From positions 1-60,406 of the forward strand of contig CAMJMR010000012.1 in NCBI GenBank assembly GCA_946407095.1: a stretch of DNA of 60,406 nt, read 5' to 3'. This document shows, piece after piece, positions 16,954-26,193 of the stretch (position 1 is the stretch's first letter; every line of letters begins with the position of its first letter). The position numbers and the translations under genes are program-made. The notes under the pieces are model-generated. The model saw nothing but the letters and a program-made list of their open reading frames with translations, ran no database searches and was not told the origin of the DNA. The stretch is from an uncultured Selenomonadales bacterium. Lineage in GTDB: Bacteria; Bacillota; Negativicutes; Selenomonadales; Selenomonadaceae.

Positions 16954-18487
16954 GCTTTTAAAATCCGAACGAAGAATCCTAAGCCGAATCGCGCTTTGCA
17001 AGTCGGCGGAAGGATTTTTTATTTTGCTCGGCGCGGCGGCGGTGGTTAGGTTCATTTCCGCGCCGTCGACAGAAATTTTATTGGTAGCGTTCGGATTCTT
17101 CGCGGGACGATTCTTTTTGTCGGGCTTGGCGGAAAAATTTTTCGCGCGGCTGTCGGTCAAGGTGCAAACGTCCTTCCGCCGAAAAATCCACGCGCAACTT
17201 TTCAAGCGGGAAGTTTCAAGCGGGGAGCTGTTGACGCTGATATTCGACACGGTGCAAGCCCTCGACGAATTTTTTTTGAAAGTCGCGCCGCAAGTCGTCT
17301 CGGCGGCAATTTTCCTGCCGCTGTTCCTAATCTGCGCGGCGTTTGTCGATTGGCTGACGGCGGCGATTTTGCTTGTGACGTTGCCGATTGCGCCGGTGCT
17401 GTTGTGGCTTATCGGGAAGGCGACGGCGGAAAGGAACGCGCGGGCTTGGGCGGAACTGCAACGGCTCAACGGCGATTTCCGCGAATTGCTGACGGCGATA
17501 ACGACGCTGAAAATGTTCGGGCGGCTCGGCGCGGGCGCAACGAAAATCCGTGAGGCGTCGGAAAAATCCTCGGCGGCAACGCTCGACGTGTTGAAGTTGG
17601 CGTTCGTGTCGTCGTTCGCGCTGGAGCTGATAACCACGCTGTCAATCGCGCTGGTCGCCGTGACATTGGGCTTGCGGCTGGTGGCGGGCGGCGTTGAGTT
17701 TCAAGCGGCGTTGTTCCTGCTTTTAATCGCGCCCGAATTTTTTTTGCCGATTAGGAAATTCGGCGTGGCTTTTCACGTGATGATTTCGGCTCGCTCGTCG
17801 CTTGAGCGGCTACGAAAAATAATCGACGAATCCCCTAGCCCCCAGTCCCTAGTCCCCAGTCCCTTACTCATGCCGCCTTCGATAACGCTTGCCGACGTAA
17901 GCTTTGCCTACCCGAAAAAAAAATCGCCCGTCCTGCGCGGCGTGAGCTTGAAGTTTTCGGCGGGGAAGGTCACGGCCTTGACGGGCGAATCGGGCGCGGG
18001 CAAGTCGACGGTGCTGAAACTTTTGGCGGGCTTGCTTGAGCCGACGGCGGGCGAAATTTTTTGGAACGACTTGCCGACATCTCGCATGGAAAAAAATTCT
18101 CGGCTGTCGAAGGTGTCCTACGCGCCGCAAGCCCCGCACCTGTTCGACGCGCCGCTAAGGGACAACTTCACGATGTTCGACACGCTCGACGACGCAAGCT
18201 TGAAAGAATTTTTGTCCGCGCTGAACTTGCCGCTTGACTTGGACGCCGCGCAGAAATTGAGTCGCGGGCAACTGCAACGGCTCGGTTTAATTCGCGCCTT
18301 GCTGAAGGACACGCCGATAATCCTGCTCGACGAACCGACGGCTGGGCTCGACGAAGTGACGGAGCAAAAAGTCCTTGCGCTGATAAAAAAATGTTCGCCG
18401 CGCAGGACGATTATCATTGCGACGCACCGCTTGCCCGTGACTGAATTCGCCGCGGAAGTCGTTCGCCTTGAGACGTTCAAGCAGTAA
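16925..18487 (+). CDS. CydD-like ABC exporter (fused permease-ATPase)
   Basis: A 520-residue half-transporter: about six TM helices (residues 25-280), then an ATPase with Walker A GESGAGKST, Q loop YAPQAPHLF, signature LSRGQLQRLG, Walker B IILLDEPTAG and H loop IATHR. Overall it resembles CydD of the CydDC thiol/heme-linked exporter, but it is somewhat short and no cydC or cydAB gene is nearby; it may homodimerise or pair with a distant gene. The linker between membrane and ATPase parts (residues about 303-316, SPSPQSLVPSP) is encoded by a heptamer repeat tract at 17832-17865. Confidence 0.85.
   Translation: MMKRLCKKLELLKSERRILSRIALCKSAEGFFILLGAAAVVRFISAPSTEILLVAFGFFAGRFFLSGLAEKFFARLSVKVQTSFRRKIHAQLFKREVSSGELLTLIFDTVQALDEFFLKVAPQVVSAAIFLPLFLICAAFVDWLTAAILLVTLPIAPVLLWLIGKATAERNARAWAELQRLNGDFRELLTAITTLKMFGRLGAGATKIREASEKSSAATLDVLKLAFVSSFALELITTLSIALVAVTLGLRLVAGGVEFQAALFLLLIAPEFFLPIRKFGVAFHVMISARSSLERLRKIIDESPSPQSLVPSPLLMPPSITLADVSFAYPKKKSPVLRGVSLKFSAGKVTALTGESGAGKSTVLKLLAGLLEPTAGEIFWNDLPTSRMEKNSRLSKVSYAPQAPHLFDAPLRDNFTMFDTLDDASLKEFLSALNLPLDLDAAQKLSRGQLQRLGLIRALLKDTPIILLDEPTAGLDEVTEQKVLALIKKCSPRRTIIIATHRLPVTEFAAEVVRLETFKQ
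17832..17865 (+). repeat. In-frame heptamer tract (AGTCCCY) inside the ABC gene
   Basis: Degenerate tandem heptamers (CCCTAGC, CCCCAGT, CCCTAGT, CCCCAGT, CCCTTA) encode a Pro/Ser linker between the permease and ATPase domains. The same motif recurs at 37607, 45300, 52443 and 53509. Confidence 0.75.
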
Positions 18488-18503
18488 ATCTTTTTCCGAC
18501 CGC

Positions 18504-18869
18504 CTAAGAATTTTTGCGCTCCAAAACTTTTTGCCCCCAAGCGTAAAGTTCGTTGAGCGCGGGAATCAGCTCCTTGCCCAGCGGCGTCAGCGAATACTCG
18601 ACGACTTTGGGCGGTGCGGAAACCAATTCGCAACGCACGACCAATCCGTCCGCCTCCATTTCGCGCAAAGACTTCGCCAGCATGATATTGCTTATACTCG
18701 GTATGCGCCGCTTGAGTTCATTGAAGCGCGTCTTTTCCTTTTCGTGCAAGTACCACATCAGCGGCAACTTGTACTTTGACCCGATAACGTCCATTGCGTG
18801 GAGTATCGGGCATTTTTTTTCGACAACGTCGGTTAGCGTCGCGTCAATCGGATAATTTTTTTCGTTCAT
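18504..18869 (-). CDS. HxlR-family transcriptional regulator
   Basis: A 121-residue winged-helix HxlR regulator. The start is ATG at 18869, with GGAGG 7 bp upstream; a longer ORF to 18926 lacks such a signal. Cys20 lies in EKKCPILHAMDVIGSKYKLPL, the usual position of the redox- or electrophile-sensing cysteine in this family (YodB, HypR; family knowledge). The recognition helix region is RFNELKRRIPSISNIMLAKSL. It diverges from the tautomerase/DsbA-like/OYE operon at 18965, which it probably controls. Confidence 0.92.
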   Translation of the reverse strand: MNEKNYPIDATLTDVVEKKCPILHAMDVIGSKYKLPLMWYLHEKEKTRFNELKRRIPSISNIMLAKSLREMEADGLVVRCELVSAPPKVVEYSLTPLGKELIPALNELYAWGQKVLERKNS

Positions 18870-18964
18870 TGAAAAGCCTCCTGAGGTAAAAAATTTTTCA
18901 GTTCTCGTCAAAAATTCTCGTTGCAATTATACTTCAAGCAGTCAAACATTGGGAGGCGAACGAA

Positions 18965-19315
18965 ATGCCGTTCATCATGACGAAAGTCAACGTGCCCGTC
19001 GGCACCGCGCAGGAAGTTCAACTTAAGGCGCGGCTCGGCAAGGCAATTGAGTTGTTGCCGGGCTTGAGCGAAAAATATTTGCTCGCGGGCATCGAACAGA
19101 ATTGCCGTTTCTATCTGCGCGGCGACAGCGAACCCGTTGCCTACATTGAGGCAAGCGTCTTCGGCAACGAACAACACATCGGCTGTGAAGATTTTGCCGT
19201 TGCCGTCACGAAAATTTTTGTCGACGTGCTGAACATCTCGCCGCAAAACGTTTACGTTAAATTTTCCGACATTGCTGCCTGGAGCGTCGGCGGCATGTTC
19301 TTCGACAGGGGCTGA
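18965..19315 (+). CDS. MIF/tautomerase-superfamily protein
   Basis: A 116-residue protein of the macrophage-migration-inhibitory-factor/phenylpyruvate-tautomerase fold. After Met removal the catalytic Pro1 would be the P of MPFIMTKVNVPV, and the length and C-terminal WSVGGMFFDRG suit the MIF group. It is first in a plus-strand operon with the thioredoxin-fold protein (6 bp gap) and the OYE. The substrate is unknown; the neighbours suggest handling of reactive carbonyls or quinones. Confidence 0.85.
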   Translation: MPFIMTKVNVPVGTAQEVQLKARLGKAIELLPGLSEKYLLAGIEQNCRFYLRGDSEPVAYIEASVFGNEQHIGCEDFAVAVTKIFVDVLNISPQNVYVKFSDIAAWSVGGMFFDRG

Positions 19316-19321
19316 TGCCGC

Positions 19322-20215
19322 ATGGACGATAAAATTGTTCTCGTGACCTTCACCGACCCGATGATGGGCTTGTCTTACGAGTGCGAACCGATTTTCCGCA
19401 AGCTCGAAACGAATTTCGCGGGCAAGATTGAGTTTCGTTATGTCATGAGCGGCTTGGTGCGCGACGTCTATCAGTTCGTCGACCCTGACGACTTGAAGCG
19501 CGGCAAGTCCTTCGCCATTAGGAACTACAACGCCCGCCTCGCCGAAATTTACGAATCGGAGGAGGCTCTCGGCGGCCTGCCCATAAACATGACGGGCTTT
19601 GAACTTTTTTCGACGACCGAAACGTCTTCCGCGCCGCTGAATATCGCTTACAAGGCCGCGCATATTGTCGACGCCGATAAGGCCGACAGATTTTTGTACA
19701 ACCTGCGCTACGCCACGATTGTCGACTGCCGCCCGACGACGCGCTTGCCCGAAATTTTGAAGGTCGTCATCAAAACCGGTTTGAACGTCAAAAAATTTCT
19801 TGCCGCCTACAACGACGGCTCTGCCGCCGAAAAGTTTCAAGCCGACTTGGCGATTTGCGAACGGCTTGGCATTCATTCCCTGCCGAGCTATCTGATTCAA
19901 TACAAATCGCAGGGCGCGTTGATTCAAGAGCTGATAGGCTACAAAACTTTCGTCGAGGTCTTTGCCGACTTGAGCGGAGGCGCGATTGCCCCTTCGCCGC
20001 CCGAAAAAAATCTTGAGACGTTGCGCGCGCTGTTGGACAAGCACCCGCTGATTTCGCCGATTGAATTACGTGAAGCGTTCGACTTCGACGACACCGAACA
20101 AGTCAAAGCATTCATCGCGCCGCTGATTGATTCGAGCGCAGTGAAAGTCGTCGACGTGCCGCGCGGCTGGTTTATCGAAAAACTCTGGAGGGCTGAACAT
20201 GAAAAATATTTTTGA
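19322..20215 (+). CDS. DsbA-family thioredoxin-fold protein lacking CxxC
   Basis: A 297-residue cytosolic (no signal peptide) protein with the DsbA/FrnE-like pattern: beta strand IVLVTFTDPMMG at the active-site position, a long helical insertion, and the cis-Pro region HSLPSYLIQY. The usual DPxCxWC site is DPMMGLSYEC here, so the CxxC motif is missing and disulfide exchange is unlikely. This resembles adaptor-type members (YjbH/SpxH-like) more than oxidoreductases (inference). The last ~60 residues (LISPIELREAFDFDD...) look like a separate winged-helix-like extension. Confidence 0.75.
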   Translation: MDDKIVLVTFTDPMMGLSYECEPIFRKLETNFAGKIEFRYVMSGLVRDVYQFVDPDDLKRGKSFAIRNYNARLAEIYESEEALGGLPINMTGFELFSTTETSSAPLNIAYKAAHIVDADKADRFLYNLRYATIVDCRPTTRLPEILKVVIKTGLNVKKFLAAYNDGSAAEKFQADLAICERLGIHSLPSYLIQYKSQGALIQELIGYKTFVEVFADLSGGAIAPSPPEKNLETLRALLDKHPLISPIELREAFDFDDTEQVKAFIAPLIDSSAVKVVDVPRGWFIEKLWRAEHEKYF

Positions 20216-21215
20216 CGCGGTTGAGCTGAAGAATTTGCGCTTGAAGAATCGTCTCGTGCGTTCGGCGACGTGGGAAGGCATCGCCGCGCCCGACGGCAGC
20301 ATTGACGACGACACTTACGAAATTTATCGCGAACTTGCGGCGGGCGGCGTCGGAGCGATTATCACGGGTTTCACGAGTGTGGCGACGGACGATTTTTATT
20401 TCGGCGGCATGATGCGCCTGTCCGATAACAAACTCATTCCGCAATACAAGCGGCTCGTCGAAATTATTCACGCCGAAAACTGCGCGGCGATTAGTCAGCT
20501 TGCAATGGGCTCGTTCTACAAAAACGGTGCGGAGGTCGGCGAAAACGATTTGACTGCGCAGGAAGTTCGCGACGTGATAAAGCTGTTCGTCGACGCGGCG
20601 GCTCGCGCGGAGCTTGCGGGCTTCGACGGCGTTCAGATTCACGCGGCGCATTTCTTTTTCCTAAGCAGATTCATCAGCCCGCTCGTCAATCACAGGACGG
20701 ACGAATTCGGCGGCTCGACGGCGGCGCGCGCCAAAATCCTGCTTGACATCCTGCGCGGCATAAAAAAATCTTCGCCAAGCCTCCACGTCACGACGAAGAT
20801 AAATTCCAGCGACTTCACGCGCGGCGGGCTCGACGAAGACGAAAGCCTTGCGATTTGTAAGCTGTTGGTCGACGCGGGCATTGATTCGCTTGAAGTCAGC
20901 GGCAACGGGACATCTGTCGGCGGAATCAGGGCGGGCGTAAATGAAGGCTACTTCGCGGAGTTTGCGGCTCGGCTTGCCAAGGAAGTCGGCGTGCCCGTGA
21001 TTTGCGTCGGCGGTTGGCGCAGCCGTCAAGCTATGGAAAAATTTTTAAACGCGTCCAAGGTTGAGCTGTTGAGTTTATCGCGCCCGCTCGTCCGTGAGCC
21101 CGACTTCCCGAACAAATTACTGCGCGGCTTGAGCGACGTTTCAAAGTGCGTCTCGTGCAATGCCTGCTATCGGACGCCCGCCCACCGTTGCATATTCAAC
21201 AGGAGGCGCGGCTGA
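20199..21215 (+). CDS. Old-yellow-enzyme-family NADH:flavin oxidoreductase
   Basis: A 338-residue FMN-dependent TIM-barrel ene-reductase. Typical features are the opening FDAVELKNLRLKNRLVRSAT, the catalytic/binding segment GVQIHAAHFFFLSRFISP (usually HxAHGYL, here HAAHFFF), NHRTDEFGGS and the phosphate-binding CVGGWRS. The C-terminal KCVSCNACYRTP recalls the remnant cysteine cluster of long OYE members, but the second (NAD/FAD) domain is absent. The start overlaps the previous gene by 17 bp, with GGAGG inside it. Confidence 0.9.
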   Translation: MKNIFDAVELKNLRLKNRLVRSATWEGIAAPDGSIDDDTYEIYRELAAGGVGAIITGFTSVATDDFYFGGMMRLSDNKLIPQYKRLVEIIHAENCAAISQLAMGSFYKNGAEVGENDLTAQEVRDVIKLFVDAAARAELAGFDGVQIHAAHFFFLSRFISPLVNHRTDEFGGSTAARAKILLDILRGIKKSSPSLHVTTKINSSDFTRGGLDEDESLAICKLLVDAGIDSLEVSGNGTSVGGIRAGVNEGYFAEFAARLAKEVGVPVICVGGWRSRQAMEKFLNASKVELLSLSRPLVREPDFPNKLLRGLSDVSKCVSCNACYRTPAHRCIFNRRRG

Positions 21216-22068
21216 ATGGAAGACCTTAACGTTCCGACTCGACGCGGCACCGTCCTTAACGGCGTGCTGTTCCCCGCGCAGAATTCTGATACCGTCGTCA
21301 TTGCGATAACCGGCATTCACGGCAACTTCTATTCAAACCCGTTCTACTACAACATCGGCAACACCCTAATCGCGAACGGCATCGACTTCATCTACGCGCA
21401 GACCAACGACGCCTTCGGCGAAATCGAAACTTACAACGTCAAGACGGGCGAACGGGAACTTATCGGCTCGTGGAACGAACTCTTTGCCGACACCGAAGAG
21501 AACATCGACGCCTACCTTGACTACGCCGAAAAAAAATTACAAGCACGTCATCTTGGCGGGTCATTCCCTCGGAGCCAACAAAGTCATCTGCTATCTGTAC
21601 AAGCACCACGATACCAAGCGCGTCGAACATTTTATCTTGCTGAGCCCCGCCAATCTAACCTACATGATGAAAAACGTCACTGCCGACGAAAAAAATTTCA
21701 TTGAGCGCATCGTCCGCTACGGGCACGGCGAAAAGATTTTGCCGTTCTACTTCATGGGCTGGGTAGTCTGCACCGCCAACACCGCGCACGATTGGCTCGG
21801 CGGCATGTTGGATAACGTCCACACTGCCCGCGACGCCGATTGGTCACAGGTTGAGCAAATTACTCACACGGGCGCGCTGGTCATCGGCACTTTCGACAAC
21901 TTCACCGACGGCGACCCCTCCGGCTTCCTTAAGAACATCAACGACCACATGCCGACCGCCGACCAAAACAAATTGGTCTTCATTGAGCGGACGGGGCACA
22001 CCTATCAGCAAAAGCACCAAGAGATTGCCGATATCGTCTTGAGCCTCGCCAAGGATTGGACGGTGTGA
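21216..22068 (+). pseudogene. Alpha/beta-hydrolase, frameshifted at an A8 run
   Basis: Two overlapping frames make one alpha/beta-hydrolase of about 283 residues. Frame 1 (from ATG 21216) encodes the N-terminus with the oxyanion-region VVIAITGIHGNFYSN and reaches TYNVKTGERELIGSWNELF. Frame 2 continues from YKHVILAGHSLGANK, with nucleophile Ser in GHSLG, and ends at 22068 with FIERTGHTYQQKHQ (catalytic His). The junction is the homopolymer AAAAAAAA at 21529-21536; one A fewer would restore a single frame. It may be a recent mutation, an assembly error, a phase-variable switch or a slippage site. Confidence 0.82.
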
Positions 22069-22074
22069 TATAAT
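22069..22074 (+). promoter_or_regulatory. -10 element upstream of the type III RM genes
   Basis: TATAAT 31 bp before the TTG start at 22105; no convincing -35 at 16-18 bp. Confidence 0.4.
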
Positions 22075-22104
22075 CGCCTAAAAATTCTTCGGGAGGGATT
22101 TTTC

Positions 22105-23544
22105 TTGCCGACACTCGATTGGACGGGCAAACAGGACGCCATCCGCGCCGCGCGTAACATTCCGTATCGCCTCCTCGACTTCGACGACAATCTTTCTTGC
22201 GGCGATAATTCAAGCAACCTTATCGTCCAAGGCGACAACCTCGACGCACTTAACTCACTTTTGCCCGCCTGCAAAGGCCGCGTCAAGTGCATCTATATCG
22301 ATCCGCCGTACAACACGCGCTCCGCCTTTGAGCACTACAATGACAACTTTGAGCACTCCGAATGGCTTTCCTTGATGTATCCTCGACTCGAACTCTTGCG
22401 CCGCTTCCTTGCCGACGACGGCGCGATTTTTATTTCCATTAATGACGAAGAAGGGCATTACCTAAAGGTTATCTGCGATGAAATTTTCGGGCGCAATAAT
22501 TTTGTTTCCAATATGATTTGGAAATGCAAAAGCGGAGGCGCAAACGATGTTAAAGGAATTGCTTGTGATACAGAAAGTGTTTTAGTCTACGCGAAAAATA
22601 TTTCGACTTGTAAATTTAACAAAGACAGCGGCGCGCAGGTCACGACAAATTATAATCGCACAGACGCTGACGGACGCCGCTACAGTCTCGACAGGCTAGA
22701 TAAACAAAGTCTTGGTTATCAAGTGAGTTTAGATTTTCCGATAACAGGAACTGACGGGAAAGTTTATGTCGTAAAACACAAAAATCCGCAGAATAAAGTT
22801 GCGCGTTGGCGTTGGAGTAAAGAAACTGTCGCTCAACGATATGATGAATTGGTCTTCAAATATCCTTACGTCTACACAAAAAATTATGAAAAGACTGATG
22901 GCGCGATACCACGTAATTTGCTGGTTGATGAACGATTTGGCAGGACACGCAGTGGAAAAACAGAATTGGCAACCCTGTTCAATAATGTTTCACCTTTCGT
23001 TTTTCCTAAGCCGACTAAGCTGATAAATTTTTTACTGTCAATCGCGACCGACAAAGAATCAATCGTGCTGGACGCCTTCGCGGGTAGCGGGACGACGGCG
23101 CACGCAGTGATAAACCTAAACGCTTCGGACGGGGGCAAGCGGCGATTCATCTTGATAGAGCGTGAGGCGTATTGCGAGACGATAACGGCGGAGCGGGTGC
23201 GGCGAGTGGGCGGCGAGTTCCGGTATTGTCGGGTGGGCGAGCGGCTGTTCAACGAGATGGGCGCGCTCAACCCTGCAGTGACGTTTGAGCAGTTGGCGTC
23301 GTACATCTGGTTCAAGTTCACGCAGACGCCCCGCCTTGCGCCCGAAAAATCTTCGCCGCTGATAGGGATTCACGAGGGCACGGCGTATTATCTGATACGC
23401 GGCGGGCTGACGCCCGAAACATTATCGACGCTGCCCGCGCACGACGGCAAGAAAATCATCTTCGCCGAGGCGTGCCGATTGAGCGAGACGGCATTGCAGA
23501 CGAGCGGCATAACGTTTAAGCAGATACCCAAGGACATTCGGTGA
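22105..23544 (+). CDS. mod: Type III restriction-modification methyltransferase (Mod)
   Basis: A 479-residue N6-adenine methyltransferase of the beta class. The catalytic DPPY (66-69, IYIDPPYNT) comes first and the SAM motif (DAFAGSGTTAHAV, about 323) later, the order of type III Mod proteins. Target recognition should lie between them, in about residues 130-310. That stretch (22490-23050) is visibly richer in A/T than its flanks and uses AT-ending codons, suggesting exchange of the specificity domain by recombination. The start is TTG after GGGAGGG. The stop overlaps the res start by 4 bp. Confidence 0.93.
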   Translation: MPTLDWTGKQDAIRAARNIPYRLLDFDDNLSCGDNSSNLIVQGDNLDALNSLLPACKGRVKCIYIDPPYNTRSAFEHYNDNFEHSEWLSLMYPRLELLRRFLADDGAIFISINDEEGHYLKVICDEIFGRNNFVSNMIWKCKSGGANDVKGIACDTESVLVYAKNISTCKFNKDSGAQVTTNYNRTDADGRRYSLDRLDKQSLGYQVSLDFPITGTDGKVYVVKHKNPQNKVARWRWSKETVAQRYDELVFKYPYVYTKNYEKTDGAIPRNLLVDERFGRTRSGKTELATLFNNVSPFVFPKPTKLINFLLSIATDKESIVLDAFAGSGTTAHAVINLNASDGGKRRFILIEREAYCETITAERVRRVGGEFRYCRVGERLFNEMGALNPAVTFEQLASYIWFKFTQTPRLAPEKSSPLIGIHEGTAYYLIRGGLTPETLSTLPAHDGKKIIFAEACRLSETALQTSGITFKQIPKDIR

Positions 23545-26099
23545 TTGACATGGAACTGAAAAATTATCAGCGCGAGACGCTTGAGACCCTGAAAAACTTT
23601 TTGACGGCGGCAAAGCTAATCGGGAGCGCGGAGTCGTTCTATAAGCACAGGAAGGCACCGAGCTACCCGCAAGAATATTTTCCTTTGCCGAGGCTGGAGT
23701 CGGTGCCGTATATCTGCCTGCGGTTGCCGACGGGCGGCGGGAAAACGTTATTGGGCGCGTGTGCAATCGAAGTGGCGGCGACGACCTTCCTTCAGCGAGA
23801 ATATCCTTTGGTGCTGTGGCTGGTGCCGACCGACGCCATAAGGCAACAGACGCTGAAAGTTTTGCGCGAGCCGAAAAATTTTTATCGGCAAGTGTTGGAT
23901 TCGGCGTTCAAGGGCAACGTGAACATCTTCGACGTGACGGAATTCAGACAGCTACGCCCGCAAGATTTGGACGGCGCGCTTAACATCTTCGTTGCGACGT
24001 TTCAATCGTTCCGCGTGACGGACAGGGACGGCCGCAAGGTTTATCAAGCGAATGAATTTTTGGAGCCGTGCTTCCGAGCGATACCGAGGCAAGACTTCTT
24101 CGAGGACGACGCGACGGGCGATTATAAATCGTTCGGGAATTTGATAGCGTATTATCAACCGCTGGTTATCGTCGACGAGGCGCACAACAATTCGAGCCCG
24201 CTAAGCCTGGAGACGATGCAAAAGTTCAGACCGGCGGCGGTTATCGAATTGACGGCGACGCCCGACGCAGGGAAATCGAACGTGCTGTATCAAGTGAGCG
24301 CGACGGAGCTCAAAGCCGAGGCGATGATAAAGTTGCCGATACGCCTCAAGGAAAGTCAGTCGTGGGAGGCGGCAATCGACGAGGCAGTTCAGCAACGGGC
24401 GGCATTGGAGCGATTGGCGGCGCGGGAGGCTGAATACGTCAGACCGATAGCGTTATTCCAAGCGGAGAATCGAAACGGCGAGGCGAACGTCGACGCCGTG
24501 AAGGACTACCTAATCAACGGCGCGAAGGTGCCCGCGAATCAGATAGCGATAGCGACGGGCGAGCGGCGCGAACTGGACGGCGTGAACTTATCTGCGCGGG
24601 ATTGTCCGATACGTTGCGTCGTCACGGTGCAGGCACTCAAGGAAGGTTGGGACTGTCCGTTTGCCTACGTGTTCTGTTCGTTGGCGAAGGTGCATTCGTC
24701 GACGGAAGCCGAACAATTTTTGGGCAGAGTGTTGCGTATGCCCTACGCGACGCGCCGCGAATCGCCCGCGCTCAACAAAGCGTATGCGTCCATGATCGTC
24801 AACGAGTGGCATCAAGCGGCGGCGCACATTCACGACGACTTACTTGGCATGGGCTTTGAAAAGCCGGAAGTCGAGCGGGAAGTTCGGCAAATGTCACTTG
24901 ACTTGACGACGACGATACGAATCAAGACGACGGAAAGGCCGCAAGTGGACGGGCTGAACTTGAAATTGCGGGGCGCGGCGAGCGTCGAGACGACGGCGAC
25001 GGGTTACGAGCTTGTCTTGACGGACGTCACGGAAGCGGACATAACTTGGCTGTCAAACCAATCGGATAAAATCTTCACGGACGACAGCGACCGAGGAAAA
25101 TTTCTTGACATGCTTTACGGCACAGACTTTGCGCCCGCGCAAGACGATTCGCCTGCCGCACGCGGCGTAAAGTTCGCGATACCTATGCTTTGCTTTGACT
25201 TCGGCAAGCGGGTTGATGTTGCGGAGCGGGAAGCCTTCTTGCCGACGAATTGGCGGCTGACGGGCAATTACGATACCGACCTGCCGAATTTCAGCCGAGA
25301 CGTCGAGGCGCAGGTTTACGAGTTCGACGTGAACGGGCACAAGGTTACGGAAAAATATTTTGGCGACGACGCGGCGAATTTGTTTCACGGCGAGACGAAT
25401 TGGACGCAAGACGAGCTGATTGGCTGGTTCGCCGACAAAATCATTTCGACCGACTTGATTTACGAAGACCTTGCCGAGTTCCTTCGCCGGATTTTAAATC
25501 GGTTGGCTGCCGAGCAAAACATTGCGCTTGATGAGTTTGTGCGGCTTAGGTTTTCGTTGCTGAAGGTTTTGACGGCGAAAATCAGTGCTTGCCGAGCGGC
25601 GGCGTATCAAAAGGGCTGGCAGGAAAATCTTTTCGGCGCGGCGGGCAAAGCTTGCGTGCGGCCGAACATCACCAAGACTTTCGACGCCGAGCACTATCCC
25701 GCCAAAAATTTTTACCAAGGGCGCGTCGAGTTTCAAAAGCATTACTACCCGACGGTCGGCGACATGGACAGCGAGGAGATTCGTTGCGCGCAGCTGATTG
25801 ACGCGAACAAAAACGTTGCGACGTGGATACGGAACATCGAGCGCGAGCCGCTGTATTCGTTTTGGTTGCCGACGCATAAGGGCAGATTTTATCCCGACTT
25901 CGTTGTCAAGCTGACTGACGGAACATACGCGGCGATTGAGTACAAGGGCGAGCATTTGGCAGATTCGTCCGACACCGAGGAAAAGAAATTGATAGGCGAG
26001 CTGTGGCAACGACATCACGGCGGAAAATTTCTTTTGGCGACGTTGCGAGACGACAGCGGGCGAACTCTTGATACGCAGATAAAAGACTTTCTTCAGTGA
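23541..26099 (+). CDS. res: Type III restriction endonuclease subunit (Res)
   Basis: An 852-residue SF2 helicase-nuclease that partners Mod. Walker A is LPTGGGKTLLG (65-69), motif II VIVDEAHNN (around 212), motif III ELTATPD, and motif VI is represented by AEQFLGRVLRMP. The C-terminal PD-(D/E)xK nuclease is visible as YPDFVVKLTDGTYAAIEYKG (about 784-803). The start is GTG 23541 (or ATG 23550). The gene is intact and should give an active restriction system with Mod. It is followed by its own terminator. Confidence 0.93.
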   Translation: MIDMELKNYQRETLETLKNFLTAAKLIGSAESFYKHRKAPSYPQEYFPLPRLESVPYICLRLPTGGGKTLLGACAIEVAATTFLQREYPLVLWLVPTDAIRQQTLKVLREPKNFYRQVLDSAFKGNVNIFDVTEFRQLRPQDLDGALNIFVATFQSFRVTDRDGRKVYQANEFLEPCFRAIPRQDFFEDDATGDYKSFGNLIAYYQPLVIVDEAHNNSSPLSLETMQKFRPAAVIELTATPDAGKSNVLYQVSATELKAEAMIKLPIRLKESQSWEAAIDEAVQQRAALERLAAREAEYVRPIALFQAENRNGEANVDAVKDYLINGAKVPANQIAIATGERRELDGVNLSARDCPIRCVVTVQALKEGWDCPFAYVFCSLAKVHSSTEAEQFLGRVLRMPYATRRESPALNKAYASMIVNEWHQAAAHIHDDLLGMGFEKPEVEREVRQMSLDLTTTIRIKTTERPQVDGLNLKLRGAASVETTATGYELVLTDVTEADITWLSNQSDKIFTDDSDRGKFLDMLYGTDFAPAQDDSPAARGVKFAIPMLCFDFGKRVDVAEREAFLPTNWRLTGNYDTDLPNFSRDVEAQVYEFDVNGHKVTEKYFGDDAANLFHGETNWTQDELIGWFADKIISTDLIYEDLAEFLRRILNRLAAEQNIALDEFVRLRFSLLKVLTAKISACRAAAYQKGWQENLFGAAGKACVRPNITKTFDAEHYPAKNFYQGRVEFQKHYYPTVGDMDSEEIRCAQLIDANKNVATWIRNIEREPLYSFWLPTHKGRFYPDFVVKLTDGTYAAIEYKGEHLADSSDTEEKKLIGELWQRHHGGKFLLATLRDDSGRTLDTQIKDFLQ

Positions 26100-26101
26100 C
26101 T

Positions 26102-26126
26102 GCCGCTCAAGATGAGCGGCTTTTTT
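26102..26126 (+). terminator. Terminator after res
   Basis: GCCGCTC / GAGCGGC stem (26102-26108, 26114-26120) with a 5-nt loop, followed by six T. Confidence 0.9.
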
Positions 26127-26127
26127 G

Positions 26128-26156
26128 TTGGCAAGCTGCGCCCGCCATTGTATAAT
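26128..26156 (+). promoter_or_regulatory. Promoter of the PLD-helicase/methylase pair
   Basis: TTGGCA, a 17-bp spacer, then TATAAT (26151-26156), 37 bp before the ATG at 26194. With the terminator just upstream, this marks a transcript separate from the type III system. Confidence 0.75.
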
Positions 26157-26193
26157 CGCCTCAAAAAATTTTTCGGGGGCATGGAGACGGACA

